Shown here in pieces: positions 6,444 to 11,210 of a stretch of 11,210 bases of DNA (position 1 is its first letter; every line of letters begins with the position of its first letter). A program made the translations under genes and the position numbers. A model generated the notes under the pieces. The model was not told the origin of the DNA. It made no database searches and saw only the letters and a list, made by a program, of their open reading frames with translations. Location of the stretch: positions 1-11,210 of the forward strand of contig JANPKU010000123.1 in the NCBI GenBank assembly GCA_031426215.1. Direction: 5' to 3'. Source of the stretch: Sva-07 sp031426215. GTDB taxonomy: Bacteria > Actinomycetota > Acidimicrobiia > Acidimicrobiales > Ilumatobacteraceae.

Positions 6444-8116
6444 ACCTGACGCGGCGAGCCCGTGGGTTGCGCCTCGCGTCGGTCGGCCTCGCGTAACACG
6501 AGCACGATCATCGGCAACGACGACAGTAGGACGAGTGCCAGGGCCGGAGCGGCAGCGCGAGCGAGGAATGCTTCGTTCGACGCCGTCCAGACACGCGTGG
6601 CCAGCGTGCCGAACTCGGTGGGGGCGAGCAGCAACGTGGCGGGGAGTTCCTTCATGCAGGTGAGGAACACCAGGGCAGCTCCGGCGATGACACCGGACCG
6701 AGTCAAGGGCAGCACGATGCGACGGAACGTGCCGATCGGTCCGGAGCCGAGCAGGTGTGATGCCTCCTCGATCGACGGCGTGATCTGCAGCAACGACGTG
6801 CGGATCGCTCCGATCGCTTGGGGGAGGAACAGCACCATGTAGGCAAAGACCAGCATTCCCATGGTCTGATATGCCCACGGGACGCGCTGAGCGCCGAAGA
6901 ACACCAGGGCGAGCGCAACGACGATGCCCGGCAACGCGTAACCGGACCACGACAACCGTTCGATCAATCGCGAGAACCGTCCCGGCGAGCGAACCGTGAG
7001 CATCGCAACCGGCCACGCGCACACGACGGTCAGTCCTGCGCCGAGCGCGGACGCCGCAAGACTGTTGGCCACCAGGTCCCATGCCGGAAGGAGCGGTTCA
7101 CCGACACGAGCACCTCGCCACAGCCAGTACCCGATCACTGCCATCGGCACGACGAGCGCGAGGAGCACGAGCAACGTGCAGCCCGTGAGGGCAAGCCATC
7201 GCCACCGACCCAACTGCGTCTCCATGGCCGATCGGGCGCCCGAACCATGCAGGCGATGGATCGACTCGCGCCCGCGGAAACGTTGTTCGGCGGCAAGCAC
7301 GGCGATCGTGAGCACAACCAGCACGAGGCCGAGCACGGCGGCGGTGTTGCGATTGAGTCCGCCGCGGTATTGGACGTACAGCGCCCTGGTCAGGGTGTCG
7401 TAGCGCAACATCGACACGGCGCCGAAATCCGACAGCACGTAGAGCGCTACGAGGAGCGCGCCGGCGGCAATGGATGGCCGCAGTTGCGGCACCACGACCC
7501 GGACGAAGGTCGAGAACGAACCGCTCCCGAGCGTCCGACTCGCCTCTTCGAGACTCGGATCGAGGCGCCGGTATCCCGCGCGAACGGTGAGCAGCACATA
7601 CGGATAGGTGAACAGGGTGAGGACCACGAATGCGCCGCCGAAGCCGTAGATCGACGGCAGGCGGTCGACCCCCAGCGGCTCGAGCCAGCCCTGGACGATG
7701 CCTCGGGGTCCCAGGGCGCCGATCATCGCGAACGCTCCGACGTAGGTCGGGATGGCGAGCGGCAACGCCGTCAGCACTACCCAGATGCGCCGACCCGGCA
7801 GGTCGGTCCGGGTGGTCAGCCACGCAAGCGGAAGCGAGATCGCGACGGCGGTGACCGTGACCGCAGTCGCGAGCGTAAGCGTGTCGAACAAGACGGCCCG
7901 TGTGCGTGGATCCGTGATGATCTCCCATCGCTGCGTCCACCCCAGCTCCCACGCTCGCAAGACGAGGTATCCGAGCGGCAGCGCCGCCGACAGGCCGACG
8001 GTGAGGGCGAGGAGCCGGACGAACGTTCCTTCACCGAGCGCGCGAACGACTCGACCGCGGGTCACCGCCCGACCCTGGCGAGGCGGGCGGTGACCGTCGA
8101 TCGTCGTGATCGTCAT
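6389..8116 (-). CDS. Ferric-iron-type ABC transporter permease, two fused domains (FbpB-like)
   Basis: The 575-residue membrane protein has two homologous permease halves in one chain, the usual form in the FbpB family. The first half has hydrophobic segments between about 32 and 275, with the ATPase-docking EAA loop EEASRTLGSGSFSTFVRVVVP starting at 190. The second half runs from about 307 to 541 with the loop EEASHLLGSGPIGTFRRIVLP starting at 450. Roughly 12 membrane spans are expected. The N-terminus (1-30) and C-terminus (542-575) are polar tails; the last 17 residues lie in the overlap with the ATPase gene. ATG 8116 starts 4 bases after the stop codon of the binding-protein gene, so translational coupling is likely. 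Iron is the best-supported cargo, via the binding protein. Confidence 0.93.
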   Translation of the reverse strand: MTITTIDGHRPPRQGRAVTRGRVVRALGEGTFVRLLALTVGLSAALPLGYLVLRAWELGWTQRWEIITDPRTRAVLFDTLTLATAVTVTAVAISLPLAWLTTRTDLPGRRIWVVLTALPLAIPTYVGAFAMIGALGPRGIVQGWLEPLGVDRLPSIYGFGGAFVVLTLFTYPYVLLTVRAGYRRLDPSLEEASRTLGSGSFSTFVRVVVPQLRPSIAAGALLVALYVLSDFGAVSMLRYDTLTRALYVQYRGGLNRNTAAVLGLVLVVLTIAVLAAEQRFRGRESIHRLHGSGARSAMETQLGRWRWLALTGCTLLVLLALVVPMAVIGYWLWRGARVGEPLLPAWDLVANSLAASALGAGLTVVCAWPVAMLTVRSPGRFSRLIERLSWSGYALPGIVVALALVFFGAQRVPWAYQTMGMLVFAYMVLFLPQAIGAIRTSLLQITPSIEEASHLLGSGPIGTFRRIVLPLTRSGVIAGAALVFLTCMKELPATLLLAPTEFGTLATRVWTASNEAFLARAAAPALALVLLSSLPMIVLVLREADRREAQPTGSPRQVQTSNAGSATDDELTLTR

Positions 8117-8120
8117 GGTG

Positions 8121-9206
8121 TCAGAGTGCGCCGACCTCGGTGAGGAGGTCGACGGTGCCCTGCAGGTCGAGCAGTTGGTTCAGATCGAACTCGGGCAGCG
8201 TGAGCGAGTCGATCGACGGCAGCTCGGCGTCGGGCTCGACGCCGGCAACGACCGGGATCTCGAAGGTCTCTGCGGCGAAGTACTCCTGGGCGATCGGCGA
8301 CAGCAGGAACGCCATCAGGGCTTGTGCCCCTTCGCTTTGGTCGGTGGTCGCCAGCACGCCGGCCCCCGCGATGTTCACGAGTGCTCCGGCGTCGCCGTTC
8401 GGGAAGAACTTGTTGGCGACCGGGAAGTCGGGGTCCTCGGCGAGGAAGCGGTAAAGGTAGTAGTGGTTGACGAGGCCGACCGACACTTCACCGGCTGCGA
8501 CAGCCTCGAGGATGGCCGTGTTGTTCTCGTAGGGCACGGCACCGTTCGCGACGAGACCTTCCAACCACGCCCGAGCGGCATCTTCGCCCTCGAGTGCCCG
8601 GATCGCGGTGACGTGGTCCTGGAATGATGCGTTGGTGGGTGCGTAGCCGATCCGACCGGCCCACTGCGGGTCGGTGAAGTCGAGGATCGAGTCGGGAAGA
8701 TCGGCCTCGGTCAGCTCGTCGGTGTTGTAGACCGCTGTACGAGCACGGCCGGACAGACCAACCCAATCGTCGCCAGGCGACCGCAGTCCTGCGGGCACCT
8801 GGTCGAGGATCTCGGCGGGAAGCGGTGTGAGACCGCCCGTTGCAGCAAGTTCACCGAGGAAGCCCGCTCCCTGCGAGTAGTAGACGTCGGCAGGCGAGTT
8901 GTCTCCCTCTTCCTGGATGAGCAGCAGCATCTCGGCGGAGTCGCCGTAGCGCACCTCGGTGTCGATTCCCGTTTCCTCCTCGAACAGATCCATGAGCGGC
9001 CCGACGAGGTCCTCGCCACGACCGGAGTAGACGGTGACCGTTCCCATCTCGGCGGGTGCGTCGGTGCCTTCCGTGGCGTCGGTGGACGGCGTGCTCGTGT
9101 CGGCACTTGTGTCGGTGCTGGAACCGGTATCGGCGTCGCTGCCGCACGCTGCGGCGACGAGCGACAATCCGAGGGCGATTGCGAGAACTCTGCTTCGCGT
9201 GTTCAC
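8121..9206 (-). CDS. Ferric-iron-type ABC transporter substrate-binding lipoprotein (FbpA/FutA-like)
   Basis: The 361-residue protein begins with a lipoprotein signal peptide (MNTRSRVLAIALGLSLVAAAC, Cys21 lipidated) and a Ser/Thr/Asp-rich linker to about residue 53. The mature domain starts GTVTVYSGRGEDLVGPLMDL, typical of the Fe(III)-binding family. Candidate iron ligands are Tyr60 (in VYSGR), Tyr160 (in TAVYNTD) and the adjacent Tyr249-Tyr250 in LVNHYYLYRF, matching the tandem tyrosines that bind ferric iron in FbpA. The Tyr at the first site, rather than His, is like the tyrosine-rich FutA/cFbpA subgroup. The start is GTG 9204-9206, which begins the signal peptide and has AAAGGA 11 bases upstream. 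The gene is first in a two-gene unit with the permease (4-base gap), behind a good promoter with a palindrome near the expected transcription start. Confidence 0.94.
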   Translation of the reverse strand: MNTRSRVLAIALGLSLVAAACGSDADTGSSTDTSADTSTPSTDATEGTDAPAEMGTVTVYSGRGEDLVGPLMDLFEEETGIDTEVRYGDSAEMLLLIQEEGDNSPADVYYSQGAGFLGELAATGGLTPLPAEILDQVPAGLRSPGDDWVGLSGRARTAVYNTDELTEADLPDSILDFTDPQWAGRIGYAPTNASFQDHVTAIRALEGEDAARAWLEGLVANGAVPYENNTAILEAVAAGEVSVGLVNHYYLYRFLAEDPDFPVANKFFPNGDAGALVNIAGAGVLATTDQSEGAQALMAFLLSPIAQEYFAAETFEIPVVAGVEPDAELPSIDSLTLPEFDLNQLLDLQGTVDLLTEVGAL

Positions 9207-9217
9207 GGAAATTACGT

Positions 9218-9223
9218 TCCTTT
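9218..9223 (-). promoter_or_regulatory. Shine-Dalgarno site of the binding-protein gene
   Basis: AAAGGA on the minus strand lies 11 bases before the GTG start at 9206. With the -10 at 9247-9252 it implies a leader of about 34 bases. This sets the gene apart from the leaderless pattern of its neighbours and supports the chosen GTG start. Confidence 0.55.
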
Positions 9224-9232
9224 ACGTCGAGG

Positions 9233-9248
9233 GTTAGGCCGGCCTTAC
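9233..9248. promoter_or_regulatory. Candidate iron-regulator operator (16-base palindrome)
   Basis: GTTAGGCCGGCCTTAC is symmetric at 14 of 16 bases, the one broken pair being 9235/9246; the inner AGGCCGGCCT is perfect. It lies immediately downstream of the -10 and covers the expected transcription start, a typical repressor position. On the minus strand, 9247-9229 reads TAAGGCCGGCCTAACCCTC, which matches the known DtxR/IdeR box TTAGGTTAGCCTAACCTAA at 12 of 19 positions, including GCCTAACC without a break. The palindrome itself is shorter than a normal IdeR box, so another metal regulator is possible. Confidence 0.5.
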
Positions 9249-9275
9249 AATACACAGCGGTCGGCACCCCCACAA
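9247..9275 (-). promoter_or_regulatory. Promoter of the binding-protein/permease genes (TTGTGG-17-TATTGT)
   Basis: On the minus strand a -35-like TTGTGG (9275-9270) is followed by exactly 17 bases and a -10-like TATTGT (9252-9247). The expected start point is near 9240, about 34 bases before the GTG. This is the most complete sigma-70-type promoter in the window. Confidence 0.55.
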
Positions 9276-9313
9276 CCCTCCGGAGACAGGATTCGGTCAG
9301 CGATGTCCCAACG

Positions 9314-11146
9314 TCACCGCACGCGGCGGATCACGGCGTATGCGATGTCGTCGGGTGCGTTGATCGAGATCATGGTGGCCACAGCGTTCGAAATCTCACG
9401 TGCGGTTCGGCCATTCGCCGTTTGGACGGTGTCGCTGAGCAGCTGCAGGCCGTGGTCGAAGTCGCGTGTTTGCTCGACGAGCCCGTCGGTGTACGCGACG
9501 AGAGTCGAACCCGGAGCGAAGTCGACTCGCGCCGTCGTTGCAACGGGCCCGCCGAGGCCGAGCACGCGACGGCGGCCGTGCTCCAGGAACGACGCGTCGC
9601 CGTGTTCGTCGATCAGCAGTGCCGGCGGGTGGCCTGCCGAGACGTAGCTGACGGAGTTCGATTCGGTGTCGACGATGTACACGCTGAGCGTTGCAACGAA
9701 CTCGTGGTCGTCGAAGTTGAGTTGCTGCTCGGCACGATCGAAGACCAGGCCCAACTCGTTCGAGTGAAGGCGGACAAGTGCGTTGATTGCACCGCGGATC
9801 TGCGTCATGAGCGCTGCGGCTTCGATACCGTGCCCGCAGACGTCGCCGACCACGAACGCGGTACGTGTCTGGGAGAGATGGATGAAGTCGTACCAGTCGC
9901 CGCCGAATCCCAATGCATCGTTCGCAGCAACGTATTCCGCAGCGATGTCGAGACCGTTGCACAAGGGGGTGCTCGACAGCAGCGCGTATTGCAACGACCG
10001 GACGAACTGGGTGCGAGCGTCGCCGATCTGACTGCGATCGAGTGCCTGCGCGCACATCTCCGACACCGTGGTCAGGACCGACCGCACGATCGGCGTGAAC
10101 TCCAACGGGCCGCTCCATCCGACGCCGAGAGCACCTACGACCGAACGATCCCCGCGGAACAATGGGATCGACGCGGTGGACCCCAAGCCGGCGGCAATCG
10201 TTTCGTCGACGATGTCCGGGTAGCGGTCCCTCAACGCGCCGAGATCGGGCACGAGGATCGTCTCACCGCGCGTCACTGCGTGCGCGAGGGGAAGATCCTC
10301 CGAGAGTCCGATTTGCGAGTACCGCACCATCATTTCCGCCGGCAGCGGAGGCGAGTGGACGATGTCGAGATGCCGTCGGTCGGCGTCCACCAGGGCGATG
10401 TTGGCGAACACCGCACCGAGCAGATCCCGACCGGTCGTCGTGATCACCTCGGCCACCTGCTCGACGGTGCTCACGGCGCTCAGCTCCTGGGCGAGTTGGG
10501 CAAGCATCGTCGCCCGACTCACCAGGACCTCGCCTCGCCTCATCTCCGCCCGTAGCTCGAGCTCCAACTCGTTGGCGACCTTCAGCGCTCCACGCAACTG
10601 CAGATGGCTCGTCGCCGCACTCGCCAATGCGTTGAGCAAGGTGATGTCCTCCCCCGACCACTCGCGGGCGACTCGATCCACTGCGCAGAACGTCCCGACG
10701 ACGTAACCATCGGCCGATCGCAACGGAAACCCTGCCCACGTGACGACACCCATCGATTCGATCGACGGGTTACGGGTGCTTCGCGGATCGACCCGAGCGT
10801 CCGCGATGACCACGGGGCCGTCCGCGGCGATCACGTACTGACAGAAGGAGTCTCCCACGGTGTTCTGGCCGTACAGCCCCGAGTCGGGCTCCGCATCGAC
10901 GCCCGCAGCGCTCACCCAGAACGACCGATGCGCGTCGACCAGCGTCAAGAACACCCACGGCACCCCGAGCACCGCCGCGGCAAGACGGGCCAACTGATCG
11001 AACGACTCATCAGGGGCGGAGTCGAGCAACCCGGTGGCCTCAACGGCGGCGACCCGATTCGGATCGCTCACACCCGACCGGAAAAGTGTCTCCCATGCAG
11101 TGTCATCGAAGGGAACGTCGGGGCCCCCGACCGACTTGACGGACAC
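9314..11146 (-). CDS. GAF-GAF-PP2C (SpoIIE/RsbU-type) serine phosphatase
   Basis: This 610-residue cytoplasmic signalling protein has two GAF sensor domains and a C-terminal PP2C-type Ser/Thr phosphatase. GAF1 spans about 40-185 (GVPWVFLTLVDAHRSFW, then SFCQYVI and VVGTFCAVDR). A probable coiled-coil linker (185-215, ANELELELRAEMRRGEVLV) leads to GAF2 (about 215-370). The phosphatase has GGDWYD (415-420), VGDVCGHGIEAA (433-444), SAGHPPALL (503-511), YTDGLVEQ (552-559) and PDDIAYAVI (598-606); Asp417, Asp435, Asp553 and Asp600 are the expected metal ligands, so it should be active. Family members usually dephosphorylate STAS anti-sigma antagonists. No antagonist, anti-sigma kinase or sigma factor is encoded in this window, and no histidine-kinase-like ATPase domain is fused. 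The start is GTG 11146, 8 bases after TATCCT. The iron-transport unit begins 107 bases downstream of its stop, behind its own promoter. Confidence 0.94.
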   Translation of the reverse strand: MSVKSVGGPDVPFDDTAWETLFRSGVSDPNRVAAVEATGLLDSAPDESFDQLARLAAAVLGVPWVFLTLVDAHRSFWVSAAGVDAEPDSGLYGQNTVGDSFCQYVIAADGPVVIADARVDPRSTRNPSIESMGVVTWAGFPLRSADGYVVGTFCAVDRVAREWSGEDITLLNALASAATSHLQLRGALKVANELELELRAEMRRGEVLVSRATMLAQLAQELSAVSTVEQVAEVITTTGRDLLGAVFANIALVDADRRHLDIVHSPPLPAEMMVRYSQIGLSEDLPLAHAVTRGETILVPDLGALRDRYPDIVDETIAAGLGSTASIPLFRGDRSVVGALGVGWSGPLEFTPIVRSVLTTVSEMCAQALDRSQIGDARTQFVRSLQYALLSSTPLCNGLDIAAEYVAANDALGFGGDWYDFIHLSQTRTAFVVGDVCGHGIEAAALMTQIRGAINALVRLHSNELGLVFDRAEQQLNFDDHEFVATLSVYIVDTESNSVSYVSAGHPPALLIDEHGDASFLEHGRRRVLGLGGPVATTARVDFAPGSTLVAYTDGLVEQTRDFDHGLQLLSDTVQTANGRTAREISNAVATMISINAPDDIAYAVIRRVR

Positions 11147-11154
11147 TGCGCTGG

Positions 11155-11160
11155 AGGATA
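11155..11160 (-). promoter_or_regulatory. Candidate -10 element of a leaderless phosphatase transcript
   Basis: TATCCT on the minus strand lies 8 bases before the GTG at 11146, and no Shine-Dalgarno sequence intervenes. This supports the GTG start. Beyond it, 11161-11210 holds nothing else I can identify. Confidence 0.5.
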
Positions 11161-11210
11161 GTGGCGGCCGCTCAGGCTTGCGTAAGCGACACTCTCGCCC
11201 GATCCCGAAA

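Noticed and set aside
5790..7082. A 430-codon minus-strand frame across the ATPase and permease genes
   Set aside because: It crosses two well-supported genes in the wrong frame and shows Arg/His/Val-rich shadow composition.
6818..8143. A 441-codon plus-strand frame opposite the permease
   Set aside because: The minus strand encodes an evident 12-span permease with two EAA loops. The plus frame is Arg/Glu/His/Gln-rich with no hydrophobic segments or domain.
9056..10555. A 499-codon plus-strand frame opposite the phosphatase and binding protein
   Set aside because: It spans two real minus-strand genes and the promoter between them, and its sequence lacks any domain.
1..11210. Mobile element, defence system, CRISPR array or phage-derived system
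   Set aside because: No transposase, integrase, repeat-spacer array, toxin-antitoxin pair or nuclease is encoded. All eight genes belong to ordinary metabolic, transport or signalling families with a uniform coding style.

Overview
The window is GC-rich, coding-dense bacterial DNA. The two lipoprotein signal peptides end in an AAAC-GSD lipobox followed by Thr/Ser/Asp/Glu-rich linkers, GTG starts are common, and several genes appear to begin right after a -10 element with no ribosome binding site. Together these suggest a high-GC actinobacterium, perhaps of the Acidimicrobiia (Ilumatobacter-like). The taxon is an inference from style, not from a marker gene. I see no tRNA, rRNA, CRISPR array, insertion sequence, integrase or phage gene. 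No gene-free stretch exceeds 200 bases.

Layout. Bases 1-1248 (minus) hold the N-terminal 416 residues of an acyl-CoA synthetase that runs off the left edge. It is divergent from a lipoprotein alpha/beta hydrolase of the PAF-acetylhydrolase/dienelactone-hydrolase type (1388-2602, plus), followed by a DUF1269-type glycine-rich protein (2644-3225, plus). A perfect 20-bp inverted repeat with a 7-base loop (3235-3281) separates this unit from the convergent amidase-signature enzyme (3295-4707, minus). Upstream of the amidase on the same strand is a small stand-alone cyclic-nucleotide-binding-domain protein (4769-5179, minus).

Bases 5376-9206 encode a complete ferric-iron type (Fbp/Fut family) ABC importer in an unusual arrangement. 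The ATPase (5376-6443) is on the plus strand. The substrate-binding lipoprotein (8121-9206) and the fused double permease (6389-8116) form a two-gene unit on the minus strand. The permease and ATPase genes point at each other and share their last 55 bases. The binding-protein gene has the clearest promoter in the window (TTGTGG-17-TATTGT), with a 16-base palindrome just downstream of its -10 that partly resembles a DtxR/IdeR iron box. Iron-controlled expression of the minus-strand half is therefore a reasonable, untested hypothesis.

Bases 9314-11146 (minus) encode a 610-residue GAF-GAF-PP2C (SpoIIE/RsbU-type) phosphatase, a signalling protein of the partner-switching class, with a leaderless-type promoter near the right edge. 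None of these families is new. The most notable points are the tail-to-tail overlap of the transporter genes, the candidate iron operator, the long perfect inverted repeat and the recurring leaderless promoter pattern.
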